A program made the position numbers and the translations under genes. From an uncultured Streptococcus sp. (lineage in GTDB: Bacteria > Bacillota > Bacilli > Lactobacillales > Streptococcaceae): DNA of 26,247 nucleotides. Each line of letters opens with the position of its first letter. Position 1 is the first letter of the stretch. The notes below the pieces were generated by a model. It saw nothing but the letters and a program-made list of their open reading frames with translations. It did no database searches and was not told where the DNA came from. Shown one piece after another: positions 6,315 to 13,615 of this stretch. Location of the stretch: the NCBI RefSeq assembly GCF_938036805.1, contig NZ_CALHWC010000190.1, forward strand, positions 1 through 26,247. Direction: 5' to 3'.

Positions 6315-8822
6315 ATGATTATGGCAACTTACAATCACAAAGAAATCGAGCCCAAGTGGCAGAAATACTGGGCTGAGCACCATACATTCAAGACAGGTAC
6401 CGACAAGGACAAGCCTAACTTTTATGCGCTGGATATGTTTCCTTATCCATCAGGAGCTGGTCTGCACGTAGGACACCCAGAAGGCTACACAGCGACGGAT
6501 ATCCTCAGCCGCTACAAGCGCGCGCAAGGCTACAATGTCCTTCACCCAATGGGTTGGGATGCCTTTGGTCTGCCAGCTGAGCAATACGCTATGGATACAG
6601 GCAATGACCCAGCTGACTTTACAGCAGAAAACATTGCCAACTTCAAACGCCAAATCAATGCGCTTGGTTTTTCTTACGACTGGGATCGGGAAGTCAATAC
6701 CACTGACCCTAACTACTACAAGTGGACCCAGTGGATTTTCACCAAGCTTTACGAAAAAGGCCTGGCTTATGAAGCTGAAGTGCCAGTAAACTGGGTGGAA
6801 GAGCTGGGAACGGCTATTGCCAATGAGGAAGTTCTGCCAGACGGGACATCTGAGCGCGGTGGCTATCCAGTTGTCCGTAAGCCTATGCGTCAATGGATGC
6901 TGAAAATCACAGCCTATGCAGAACGTTTGCTCAATGACTTGGAGGAGCTGGACTGGCCAGAGTCTATCAAGGATATGCAGCGCAACTGGATCGGCAAGTC
7001 AACCGGTGCTAATGTAACCTTCAAGATTAAGGACACAGATGAGGACTTCACCGTCTTTACAACTCGTCCGGACACCCTTTTTGGAGCGACCTATGCTGTT
7101 TTGGCTCCTGAGCATGCTCTCGTTGATGCCATTACAAGTGCCGAACAAGCCCAAGCAGTAGCAGATTATAAACACGCAGCCAGCCTCAAATCCGACCTGG
7201 CTCGGACTGATTTGGCTAAGGATAAGACTGGTGTTTGGACAGGGGCTTATGCCATCAATCCAGTCAACGGCAAGGAAATCCCAATCTGGATTGCCGACTA
7301 TGTGCTTGCAAGCTACGGAACAGGTGCCATCATGGCTGTTCCTGCGCACGATGAGCGCGACTGGGAGTTTGCTAAGCAGTTTGACTTGGAGATTATTCCG
7401 GTTCTAGAGGGGGGCAATGTTGCTGAAGCTGCTTACACAGAAGACGGTCCGCATATTAACTCTAGCTTCCTAGATGGCTTGGACAAGGCTGCTGCTATTG
7501 AAAAGATGGTTGCTTGGCTGGAAGCAGAAGGTGTCGGAAATGAAAAAGTCACCTATCGCCTGCGCGACTGGCTCTTTAGCCGTCAACGCTACTGGGGTGA
7601 GCCAATTCCAATTATTCATTGGGAAGATGGTACTTCAACGGCTGTTCCTGAAAATGAACTTCCACTCGTCCTGCCTGTAACCAAGGATATCCGTCCTTCT
7701 GGTACCGGTGAAAGCCCTCTGGCCAATCTGACTGACTGGCTGGAAGTGACTCGGGAAGATGGGGTCAAAGGACGCCGCGAAACCAACACCATGCCTCAAT
7801 GGGCTGGTTCTAGCTGGTATTACCTGCGTTACATTGACCCTCACAACAATGAGAAATTAGCAGACGAAGACTTGCTCAAGACATGGCTGCCAGTTGACAT
7901 TTACATCGGTGGCGCAGAGCACGCTGTGCTCCATCTTCTCTACGCTCGCTTCTGGCATAAATTCCTTTATGATCTCGGTATCGTTCCGACCAAAGAGCCT
8001 TTCCAAAAACTCTTTAACCAAGGAATGATCTTGGGAACAAGCTACCGTGACCACCGCGGTGCTCTGGTAGCGACAGACAAGGTAGAAAAACGCGATGGTT
8101 CCTTCTTCAACATCGAAACGGGTGAAGAACTGGAGCAGGCGCCTGCTAAGATGTCTAAATCTCTGAAGAATGTGGTCAACCCAGATGATGTAGTGGAGCA
8201 ATATGGTGCTGATACGCTTCGTGTCTATGAAATGTTCATGGGACCGTTGGATGCATCCATCGCTTGGAGCGAGGAAGGTCTGGAAGGTAGCCGCAAGTTC
8301 CTAGATCGGGTCTATCGTTTGATTACAAGCAAAGAAATCGTTGCGGATAACAATGGTGCCCTCGACAAGGTATACAACGAAACAGTCAAGTCTGTCACAG
8401 AGCAGATTGAGGAGCTCAAGTTTAACACAGCCATTGCCCAACTCATGATTTTTGTCAATGCAGCCAACAAGGAAGAAAAGCTCTATGCCGAATATGCCAA
8501 AGGTTTCATTCAATTGCTGGCGCCTTTTGCACCGCACTTGGCTGAAGAACTCTGGCAGGCGGTAGCTCAAACTGGCGAGAGCATCTCCTACGTAGCTTGG
8601 CCAACTTATGATGAAAGCAAACTGGTTGAAGCAGAAGTCGAAATCGTAGTCCAAATCAAGGGTAAGGTCCGTGCTAAGCTAGTCATAGCTAAGGACCTGA
8701 GCCGTGAGGAACTGCAGGAAATCGCTTTGGCAGATGAGAAAATCAAGTCTGAAATCGCTGGTAAAAAAATCGTGAAAGTCATTAGTGTGCCAAATAAACT
8801 GGTTAATATTGTGGTGAAATAA
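6315..8822 (+). CDS. leuS: Leucyl-tRNA synthetase
   Basis: Class Ia aminoacyl-tRNA synthetase of 835 aa (833 from the second ATG) that charges tRNA-Leu. The HIGH-type motif is HVGHPEGYTATD near residue 52 after FPYPSGAGL. The CP1 editing domain holds TTRPDTLFGATY and the conserved GTGAIMAVPAHDERD. The second class I signature is KMSKSLKN, followed by the anticodon-binding and C-terminal domains. Two starts are possible: 6315 (four bases after GGAGAG) and 6321 (MATYNHKEIE, the usual family start). I kept 6315 on ribosome-site spacing; the difference is two residues. It is monocistronic, with a clear promoter and terminator. Confidence 0.97.
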   Translation: MIMATYNHKEIEPKWQKYWAEHHTFKTGTDKDKPNFYALDMFPYPSGAGLHVGHPEGYTATDILSRYKRAQGYNVLHPMGWDAFGLPAEQYAMDTGNDPADFTAENIANFKRQINALGFSYDWDREVNTTDPNYYKWTQWIFTKLYEKGLAYEAEVPVNWVEELGTAIANEEVLPDGTSERGGYPVVRKPMRQWMLKITAYAERLLNDLEELDWPESIKDMQRNWIGKSTGANVTFKIKDTDEDFTVFTTRPDTLFGATYAVLAPEHALVDAITSAEQAQAVADYKHAASLKSDLARTDLAKDKTGVWTGAYAINPVNGKEIPIWIADYVLASYGTGAIMAVPAHDERDWEFAKQFDLEIIPVLEGGNVAEAAYTEDGPHINSSFLDGLDKAAAIEKMVAWLEAEGVGNEKVTYRLRDWLFSRQRYWGEPIPIIHWEDGTSTAVPENELPLVLPVTKDIRPSGTGESPLANLTDWLEVTREDGVKGRRETNTMPQWAGSSWYYLRYIDPHNNEKLADEDLLKTWLPVDIYIGGAEHAVLHLLYARFWHKFLYDLGIVPTKEPFQKLFNQGMILGTSYRDHRGALVATDKVEKRDGSFFNIETGEELEQAPAKMSKSLKNVVNPDDVVEQYGADTLRVYEMFMGPLDASIAWSEEGLEGSRKFLDRVYRLITSKEIVADNNGALDKVYNETVKSVTEQIEELKFNTAIAQLMIFVNAANKEEKLYAEYAKGFIQLLAPFAPHLAEELWQAVAQTGESISYVAWPTYDESKLVEAEVEIVVQIKGKVRAKLVIAKDLSREELQEIALADEKIKSEIAGKKIVKVISVPNKLVNIVVK

Positions 8823-8855
8823 TCAGTTGGCTACAACATTATCGTGATTACAAAG

Positions 8856-8886
8856 AAAGGAGTCGTCTAAAACGGCTCCTTTTTTG
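8856..8886 (+). terminator. leuS terminator
   Basis: AAAGGAGTCGT pairs with ACGGCTCCTTT (one mismatch) around CTAAA, followed by a run of T, about 35 bp after the leuS stop. Confidence 0.9.
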
Positions 8887-8937
8887 ATAAGAATTTTCCC
8901 CTAAATCGTCGGACTTTTCTCATTTTCCGACTTTCAC

Positions 8938-8966
8938 TTGCTATCCTCATTCTTTTTATTTATAAT
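8938..8966 (+). promoter_or_regulatory. Promoter of the VIT-family transporter gene
   Basis: TTGCTA (8938-8943), 17-bp spacer and a consensus TATAAT (8961-8966). The predicted transcript start lies inside the palindrome that follows, and the leader is about 30 nt. Confidence 0.8.
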
Positions 8967-8984
8967 CATTATAAATAAAAAGAA
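8950..8984. promoter_or_regulatory. 35-bp perfect palindrome containing a PerR box
   Basis: Seventeen bases on each side of C8967 are exact reverse complements. The core at 8960-8974, TTATAAT-C-ATTATAA, matches the PerR-box consensus TTATAATNATTATAA with no mismatch. It covers the -10 box and predicted transcript start, a position suited to repression that is relieved by peroxide. Fur-family relatives recognise similar sites, so the regulator name is inference. Confidence 0.8.
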
Positions 8985-9001
8985 AAGAGAAAAGTTTTAG
9001 A

Positions 9002-9691
9002 ATGGAAGAACATAAGATTGACAAAAATTTTAGTGGACGCCTGAATATTTTGCGGGCTGGGGTTTTAGGAGCCAACGATGGTATTATTTCTATCGCAGGG
9101 GTGGTCATCGGGGTGGCCAGTGCGACGGAAGATGTTTGGATTATCTTTCTATCTGGTCTAGCTGCTGTCTTTGCCGGTGCATTTTCTATGGCAGGCGGGG
9201 AGTACGTATCCGTCTCCACTCAGAAGGACACTGAGGAGGCTGCAGTAGCTAGAGAGCGAGAACTCTTGGAAAAAAATCCAGATATTGCCAGACAGTCGCT
9301 CTACGCCTCCTACGTCCAAAACGGTGAGTGCGAGACTTCCGCCCAACTCTTGACCAATCGCGCCTTCTTGCAGGATCCGCTCAAGGCCTTGGTAGAGGAA
9401 AAGTACGGCATTGAGGTCGAAGAGTTCACTAATCCTTGGCATGCAGCTATATCCAGCTTTCTAGCCTTTGCCATAGGTGCAATTTTCCCTATGCTGACCA
9501 TCGTTCTGCTTCCGGCTGGCTATCGGATTCCAGCAACCGTCCTTGTTGTAGCTCTTTCCCTCTTGGGAACCGGCTATACTAGTGCAAAATTGGGACAGGC
9601 ACCCATTAAAAATGCCATGATCCGTAACCTCACTATCGGACTTTTGACCATGACTGTCACCTATCTCCTAGGCCAGTTCTTCTCAATTTAA
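9002..9691 (+). CDS. VIT/CCC1-family metal (Fe2+/Mn2+) transporter
   Basis: Membrane protein of 229 aa related to plant VIT1 and yeast CCC1, which move Fe2+ and Mn2+ out of the cytosol. Family motifs are GANDGIISIAG in helix 1 and GAFSMAGGEYVSVSTQ in helix 2. A charged cytoplasmic segment (about residues 75-140, with several Glu) links to three further helices. It lacks the N-terminal ferritin-like domain of the bacterial MbfA subgroup. The ATG at 9002 has only an AG-rich, weak ribosome site. It is monocistronic between leuS and tsf. The PerR-type palindrome at its promoter suggests export of iron or manganese during peroxide stress; substrate and direction are inferred from the family, not shown here. 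Confidence 0.88.
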   Translation: MEEHKIDKNFSGRLNILRAGVLGANDGIISIAGVVIGVASATEDVWIIFLSGLAAVFAGAFSMAGGEYVSVSTQKDTEEAAVARERELLEKNPDIARQSLYASYVQNGECETSAQLLTNRAFLQDPLKALVEEKYGIEVEEFTNPWHAAISSFLAFAIGAIFPMLTIVLLPAGYRIPATVLVVALSLLGTGYTSAKLGQAPIKNAMIRNLTIGLLTMTVTYLLGQFFSI

Positions 9692-9718
9692 AAGAAGAAC
9701 TATTCAGGCCAGCACAAT

Positions 9719-9757
9719 AAAAAGATTGAAAAGAAATAATTTCTCTTCAATCTTTTT
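9719..9757. terminator. Bidirectional terminator between the VIT gene and tsf
   Basis: AAAAAGATTGAA (9719-9730) pairs with TTCAATCTTTTT (9746-9757), with further A/T pairing inside. It lies between convergent gene ends and serves both strands. Confidence 0.88.
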
Positions 9758-9773
9758 CTATTTTAGACTTAGA

Positions 9774-10817
9774 TTAGTTTTGGCCAAGAGCAGCTGCCAT
9801 TGTTGCTGCAACTTCTGATTCGAAGTCGTTAGCTGCTTTTTCAATACCTTCACCAACTTCAAAGCGAACAAACTCAACTACTGAAGCATTCACTGATTCA
9901 AGGTAGGCTTCAACTGTCTTGCTGTCATCCATGATGTACACTTGGGCAAGAAGTGTGTAAGCTTGGTCAACTTTAGTGTTGTCAAGCAAGAAGCGATCCA
10001 TTTTACCTGGGATGATTTTGTCCCAGATTTTTTCTGGTTTACCTTCTGCAGCCAACTCAGCTTTGATGTCAGCTTCAGCTTGTGCAATCACTTCGTCCGT
10101 CAATTGAGCTTTAGAACCATACTTCAAGTGTGGAAGTGCTGGCTTATCAACCATAGCGCGGCTTTCATTGTCTTGATCGATAGCATGGTTCAATTGTGCC
10201 AATTCATCTTTGACAAATTGCTCATCCAATTCTTTGTATGAAAGAACAGTTGGTTTCATCGCAGCAATGTGCATAGAAATTTGTTTTGCAAGAGCGTCAT
10301 CGCCACCGTCAATCACTGAAACAACACCGATACGGCCACCATTGTGTTGGTAAGCACCGAAGTGTTGAGCATCAGTCTTTTCAACCAAAGCAAAACGACG
10401 GAATGAGATTTTTTCTCCGATAGTTGCAGTTGCAGATACGTATGCAGCTTCAAGAGTTTCACCTGAAGGCATTGTCAATGCAAACGCTTCTTCGTTGTTA
10501 GCTGGCTTGCCTTCTGCGATAACTTTTGCAGTAGTATTTACCAATTCAACGAATTGAGCGTTTTTCGCAACAAAGTCAGTTTCTGCATTGACTTCAACGA
10601 TAGCTGCAACGTTACCATCCACATAAACGCCTGTCAAACCTTCAGCGGCAACACGGTCAGCCTTCTTAGCTGCTTTTGCCATACCTTTTTCGCGAAGCAA
10701 TTCAATCGCTTTTTCGATGTCACCATCAGTTTCAACCAATGCTTTCTTAGCGTCCATGACACCAGCACCAGATTTTTCGCGCAATTCTTTTACAAGCTTA
10801 GCTGTAATTTCTGCCAT
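9774..10817 (-). CDS. tsf: Elongation factor Ts
   Basis: Nucleotide-exchange factor of 347 aa that regenerates EF-Tu-GTP. The N-terminal UBA-like domain reads ITAKLVKELREKSGAGVMDAKKAL, and the EF-Tu contact motif TDFVAKN is at about residue 80. It is longer than the roughly 290 aa of E. coli EF-Ts because of an insertion in the C-terminal half, as is usual for streptococci. The start is ATG 10817 behind AGGAGAAG. Second gene of rpsB-tsf, separated by a GC-rich hairpin that may set the ratio of the two products. Confidence 0.97.
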   Translation of the reverse strand: MAEITAKLVKELREKSGAGVMDAKKALVETDGDIEKAIELLREKGMAKAAKKADRVAAEGLTGVYVDGNVAAIVEVNAETDFVAKNAQFVELVNTTAKVIAEGKPANNEEAFALTMPSGETLEAAYVSATATIGEKISFRRFALVEKTDAQHFGAYQHNGGRIGVVSVIDGGDDALAKQISMHIAAMKPTVLSYKELDEQFVKDELAQLNHAIDQDNESRAMVDKPALPHLKYGSKAQLTDEVIAQAEADIKAELAAEGKPEKIWDKIIPGKMDRFLLDNTKVDQAYTLLAQVYIMDDSKTVEAYLESVNASVVEFVRFEVGEGIEKAANDFESEVAATMAAALGQN

Positions 10818-10848
10818 TTTTCTTCTCCTATGTTTACTATTTTTAAAT

Positions 10849-10877
10849 AAAGGGGCCGGGCTGAGCCCCGCCCCTTT
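10849..10877 (-). terminator. GC-rich hairpin between rpsB and tsf (attenuator-like)
   Basis: The minus strand reads AAAGGGGC then GGGCTCAGCCC then GCCCCTTT, a nested stem with a very short loop, followed by ATTT. Stability is high but the T run is interrupted, so partial termination, pausing or mRNA processing is more likely than full termination, since tsf has no other obvious promoter in the gap. Confidence 0.6.
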
Positions 10878-10898
10878 AGGTTAATTGACTTATGAAAA

Positions 10899-11681
10899 TT
10901 ATGCGTTGTCGCCTTCTACAACTTCAACGATTTCTTCGATTGAGTCTGCTTGAGTTTCAGTTGCAGCAAATTCTGCTTCAACAGTCGCTACAGCGTCCTC
11001 ACCTTGACGACCTTCGATAACAGCGTCAGCCATTTTCGCAGTGATCAATTTAACGGCACGGATAGCGTCGTCGTTAGCTGGGATAATCACATCGATATCG
11101 TCTGGATCAGTGTTTGTGTCAACCATCGCAACTACTGGAATACCAAGTTTCTTAGCTTCCTTAATAGCGATTTGCTCTTTATGAGGGTCAACGATGTACA
11201 TTACATCTGGGATGCGAGGCATATCTTCGATACCACCCAAGAATTTTTCAAGACGAGCACGTTGTTTGTTCAAAAGTGCTACTTCTTTCTTAGGAAGAAC
11301 TTCGAAGATTCCTTCTTCTTCCATACGTTTGATTTCTTTTAAACGAGCAACACGTTTTTGGATAGTTGTCCAGTTTGTAAGAGTTCCACCCAACCAACGG
11401 TGGTTGATGTAGTATTGACCAGCACGTTCTGCTTCTTCTTTTACAGCTTCAGCAGCTTGCTTTTTAGTTCCAACAAACAAGATAACTGCATCGTTTGCAG
11501 CTGCATCACGCATGAAGTCATAAGCTTGATCTGCGTATTTTACAGTTTGTTGAAGGTCGATAACGTGGATACCGTTACGCTCAGTGAAGATGTACTTAGC
11601 CATCTTAGGGTTCCAGCGACGAGTTTGGTGACCAAAGTGAACACCAGCCTCAAGAAGTTGTTTCATTGAAATTACTGCCAT
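10899..11681 (-). CDS. rpsB: 30S ribosomal protein S2
   Basis: Ribosomal protein of 260 aa in the small subunit. It begins MAVISMKQLLEAGVHFGHQTRRWNPKM, a signature of S2, and contains YINHRWLGGTLTNW and MVDTNTDPDDIDVIIPANDDA. The C-terminal tail is acidic. Start ATG 11681 follows AAGGAG at a nine-base spacing. First gene of rpsB-tsf, with a long structured leader. Confidence 0.98.
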   Translation of the reverse strand: MAVISMKQLLEAGVHFGHQTRRWNPKMAKYIFTERNGIHVIDLQQTVKYADQAYDFMRDAAANDAVILFVGTKKQAAEAVKEEAERAGQYYINHRWLGGTLTNWTTIQKRVARLKEIKRMEEEGIFEVLPKKEVALLNKQRARLEKFLGGIEDMPRIPDVMYIVDPHKEQIAIKEAKKLGIPVVAMVDTNTDPDDIDVIIPANDDAIRAVKLITAKMADAVIEGRQGEDAVATVEAEFAATETQADSIEEIVEVVEGDNA

Positions 11682-11800
11682 GAGTAAATTCTCCTTTTTG
11701 TTTTTTTCCTCTTTTAGATTTCAGCTCGCAGAGCTACCAATCGGCAACGGCTCCACAATTCATCTAAAATGAGTATTTCTGCCGTTTAAACGGCATCTAC
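11682..11800 (-). promoter_or_regulatory. Structured rpsB leader, probable S2 autoregulatory region
   Basis: About 115 nt lie between the predicted transcript start and rpsB. The 5' end forms a clean hairpin, GCCGTT-TAAACGGC (11781-11794). Further down, the GAGCCGTTGCCGATTGGTAGCTC segment and a GCTCTGCGAGC stem can fold. Firmicute rpsB genes carry leaders that respond to S2; I infer this is one from position and foldability, without a covariance search. Confidence 0.55.
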
Positions 11801-11801
11801 T

Positions 11802-11830
11802 ATCATATCAAATTTTCTAGCTTTTGACAA
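11802..11830 (-). promoter_or_regulatory. rpsB-tsf promoter
   Basis: Minus strand TTGTCA (11825-11830), 17-bp spacer, TATGAT (11802-11807). Confidence 0.85.
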
Positions 11831-11915
11831 GTATTTGGGCAGTATTTTCTCTCCTTAATCCAGTTCATCTATTAGGATTCCCTCAAGAAATTCTCACTTA
11901 AATCGGGTCAAGCTC

Positions 11916-11944
11916 TTGACGAACAGGCCGTTTTAAGGTAGAAT
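11916..11944 (+). promoter_or_regulatory. tRNA-Cys promoter
   Basis: TTGACG (11916-11921), 17-bp spacer, TAGAAT (11939-11944), ending 12 bp before the tRNA 5' end. Confidence 0.85.
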
Positions 11945-11956
11945 AGTAAGAGTTGT

Positions 11957-12027
11957 GGCGGTATAGCCAAGTGGTAAGGCACGGCTCTGCAAAAGCTTGA
12001 TCGTCGGTTCAAATCCGTCTACCGCCT
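11957..12027 (+). tRNA. tRNA-Cys (anticodon GCA)
   Basis: The acceptor arms GGCGGTA / TACCGCC pair fully. The D arm is GCC-AAGTGGTAA-GGC, and the anticodon loop CTGCAAA centres on GCA. The T loop is TTCAAAT. CCA is not encoded; a T run follows at once and can terminate transcription. The T stem has one T-T mismatch and the anticodon stem one imperfect end pair, so the gene is slightly irregular, but it has a good promoter and is likely functional. Confidence 0.92.
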
Positions 12028-12032
12028 TTTTT

Positions 12033-12049
12033 ATCGGTTTAAATCCGAC
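12033..12049 (+). repeat. T-arm-like echo behind tRNA-Cys
   Basis: ATCGGTTTAAATCCGAC repeats the tRNA T arm at 12003-12019 (GTCGGTTCAAATCCGTC) with three differences. It could be a relic of integration at the tRNA 3' end, a decayed duplicate, or chance. It can also form a weak TCGG/CCGA stem. Confidence 0.4.
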
Positions 12050-12063
12050 TTTATACTAACCAA

Positions 12064-12238
12064 GAGGCTGGGACAAAAGTCCTAGCCTCTCAATTGTCTT
12101 TGGATTGTCGAGCAAGACGCAGTGGTTGAGTGGGCTCTACTACGCTGATTTCATCAGCTTTTACAGCCCTACTCAACTGTGCGGAGGTGGGACGACGAAA
12201 TCGAATTCTAACGAATTACCGATTTCTGTCCCACTCTC
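12064..12238 (+). repeat. 175-bp structured intergenic repeat, copy 1
   Basis: Copy 1 of an element present three times in the window. It folds into three consecutive hairpins: GAGGCTgGGAC/GTCCtAGCCTC at the left; a long one, GTTGAGTGGGCT/AGCCCTACTCAAC, enclosing GCTGAT/ATCAGC in the middle; and GTGGGAC..GAAATC/GATTTC..GTCCCAC at the right. The ends are imperfect inverted repeats (GAGGCTGGGACA / TGTCCCACTCTC). It appears identical in every base to copy 2 in opposite orientation. No clear target duplication is seen. It lies between tRNA-Cys and nusG in the 12028-12382 gap, which otherwise holds only the T-arm echo and the nusG terminator. Confidence 0.9.
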
Positions 12239-12334
12239 TTTTTTGTTTGTCTTTTTTACATCATTGGTCAAGTTTAATGAATTTCAATGAGACCAGAAAC
12301 ACCAGTCTTTATCTAACATATCAGCGCTGCTAAC

Positions 12335-12368
12335 AAAAAAGAGCGGAAAATGATTTCCGACTCTTTTT
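12335..12368 (-). terminator. nusG terminator
   Basis: Minus strand AAAAAGAG-t-CGGAAA pairs with TTTCCG-c-TCTTTTTT around a short loop, starting about 15 bp after the nusG stop. The stretch 12239-12334 beyond it shows no feature. Confidence 0.9.
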
Positions 12369-12382
12369 CATGCATTCAAAAA

Positions 12383-12919
12383 TTATAATTCAGCAATTTG
12401 GCTGAGGTTGACTTCTGCAACCGTGTCATTTCCAAACATAGAGATAATCATCTTGACCTTATTATTGTCAATTTCCGTGATTTTGCCAGTATAGTTAGCA
12501 AAGGCACCGTCAATGATGCGAACTGTATCGCCCACTTTGACATCCAAGTCAAACTCTTGAACTGTTTGTCCCATAGAAATCAGAATGCTGCGGATTTCTT
12601 CTTCCAAGAGCGGCGTTGGTTTCGAACGATTTCCGTGTGAACCTACAAATCCAGTTACGTTTGGTGTATTCCGCACGACAAACCAAGCTTCGTCCGTCAT
12701 GACCATCTCAACCAATACATAACCTGGGAAGCGGTTTTCTTCGACTTCCTTGCTCTTGCCGTTTTTCTCAACTTGCACGGTCTGAGTCGGAATTTCCACG
12801 CGCAGGATATTTTCCAGCATATTATAGGTCTGGGCACGTTGCAAGAGATTTTCCTTTACCTTATTTTCATAGCCTGAGTAGGTTTGCAGTACAAACCAGC
12901 CTTTATCAAAACTGTCCAT
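12383..12919 (-). CDS. nusG: Transcription termination/antitermination factor NusG
   Basis: RNA polymerase-binding factor of 178 aa. The N-terminal NGN domain begins MDSFDKGWFVLQTYSGYENKVKENL and contains PGYVLVEM and WFVVRNTPNVTGFVG. The C-terminal KOW domain reads VGDTVRIIDGAFANYTGKITEID. Start ATG 12919 follows AAAGGAC. In other streptococci it directly follows secE; here a 175-bp repeat sits between them and a separate promoter lies just upstream of nusG. Confidence 0.97.
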   Translation of the reverse strand: MDSFDKGWFVLQTYSGYENKVKENLLQRAQTYNMLENILRVEIPTQTVQVEKNGKSKEVEENRFPGYVLVEMVMTDEAWFVVRNTPNVTGFVGSHGNRSKPTPLLEEEIRSILISMGQTVQEFDLDVKVGDTVRIIDGAFANYTGKITEIDNNKVKMIISMFGNDTVAEVNLSQIAEL

Positions 12920-12938
12920 GTTTTGTCCTTTCCTAAAT

Positions 12939-12956
12939 AAAAAAGCCTAGGGCTTC
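12939..12956 (-). promoter_or_regulatory. Attenuator-like hairpin in the nusG leader
   Basis: Between the nusG promoter and start codon the minus strand forms AAGCC-CTA-GGCTT followed by six T. The stem is only five to six pairs, so it could act as a weak intrinsic terminator or pause site controlling nusG, possibly by NusG itself. Confidence 0.4.
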
Positions 12957-12974
12957 TGCTTGATATCTAGCCTT

Positions 12975-13003
12975 ATTATACCATAAAATCTAAAATTACA
13001 AAG
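12975..13003 (-). promoter_or_regulatory. nusG promoter with extended -10
   Basis: Minus strand TGG-TATAAT (12975-12983) is an extended -10; the -35 region (around TTTGTA) is weak. It gives nusG expression independent of secE, downstream of repeat copy 2. Confidence 0.65.
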
Positions 13004-13031
13004 CATTTTGGTAAATATTTTACAGACAAAT

Positions 13032-13206
13032 GAGAGTGGGACAGAAATCGGTAATTCGTTAGAATTCGATTTCGTCGTCCCACCTCCGCACAGTTGAGTA
13101 GGGCTGTAAAAGCTGATGAAATCAGCGTAGTAGAGCCCACTCAACCACTGCGTCTTGCTCGACAATCCAAAGACAATTGAGAGGCTAGGACTTTTGTCCC
13201 AGCCTC
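13032..13206 (-). repeat. 175-bp structured intergenic repeat, copy 2
   Basis: Same element as copy 1, in reverse orientation, with no base difference that I can find. It lies between secE (stop eight bases away) and nusG, both transcribed on the minus strand, so it would be part of any secE-nusG readthrough RNA and fold there. With copy 1 it forms a long inverted repeat around nusG. Confidence 0.9.
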
Positions 13207-13213
13207 ATCTTTC

Positions 13214-13393
13214 TTATGAAAACATGTTGATTATGCGGAAGAGACCGCTGGCAACTACCTTATCAAAAATATAGATCACAACAGCAAAGAATGCTGTGTA
13301 TTCCATTACGGAAAGGAAATCAGTCCATCTTTCTTTACGGGTAGGCCAAGTTGTATCTCGTAGCAAAACGAAAACATCTTTAATGAATTTCAC
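13214..13393 (-). CDS. secE: Preprotein translocase subunit SecE
   Basis: Single-span membrane subunit of SecYEG, 59 aa, starting with GTG at 13393 behind AGGAG, which overlaps the end of rpmG. The translation shows the SecE core, LLRDTTWPTRKERWTDFLSVM, ahead of one hydrophobic helix (YTAFFAVVIYIFDKVV). The length fits short Gram-positive SecE. Second gene of rpmG-secE-nusG; nine bases separate it from rpmG. Confidence 0.93.
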   Translation of the reverse strand: MKFIKDVFVLLRDTTWPTRKERWTDFLSVMEYTAFFAVVIYIFDKVVASGLFRIINMFS

Positions 13394-13402
13394 AACTATC
13401 TC

Positions 13403-13555
13403 CTATCTGGTTTCTTTATGCAGCGTATATTTACTGCAGTATTTACAATATTTATTCACTTCTAGACGCGTAGGTTTTGGAGTGCTACTAAGTTTGATTG
13501 AGTAGTTTCGCGACCCACAAACTGTACACGCTAGACTCGCTTTTTTTAATGCCAT
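13403..13555 (-). CDS. rpmG: 50S ribosomal protein L33
   Basis: Ribosomal protein of 50 aa, read as MALKKASLACTVCGSRNYS then a basic segment ending in KYCKYCSKYTLHKETR. The two CxxC pairs (C10/C13 and C37/C40) can bind zinc, so this is a zinc-type L33 paralog. Start ATG 13555 follows GGAGG. First gene of rpmG-secE-nusG. Confidence 0.93.
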   Translation of the reverse strand: MALKKASLACTVCGSRNYSIKLSSTPKPTRLEVNKYCKYCSKYTLHKETR

Positions 13556-13573
13556 GACGCCTCCATTCCCCTT

Positions 13574-13602
13574 ATTATAGCAGTTTTCTACTTCTTTGAC
13601 AA
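13574..13602 (-). promoter_or_regulatory. rpmG-secE(-nusG) promoter
   Basis: Minus strand TTGTCA (13597-13602), 17-bp spacer ending TGC, TATAAT (13574-13579): near-consensus with extended -10. It starts just after the pbp2a stop. No terminator is seen between pbp2a and this promoter, so readthrough from pbp2a is also possible. Confidence 0.88.
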
Positions 13603-13615
13603 GCCGTTTAGACGA

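Noticed and set aside
12105..12290. Short protein frames (starting MSSKTQWLSG or MGSTTLISSA) inside the three 175-bp repeats
   Set aside because: They use weak starts without ribosome sites, occur because the DNA is repeated, and run into unrelated flanking DNA at their ends. Hairpin structure explains the conservation better.
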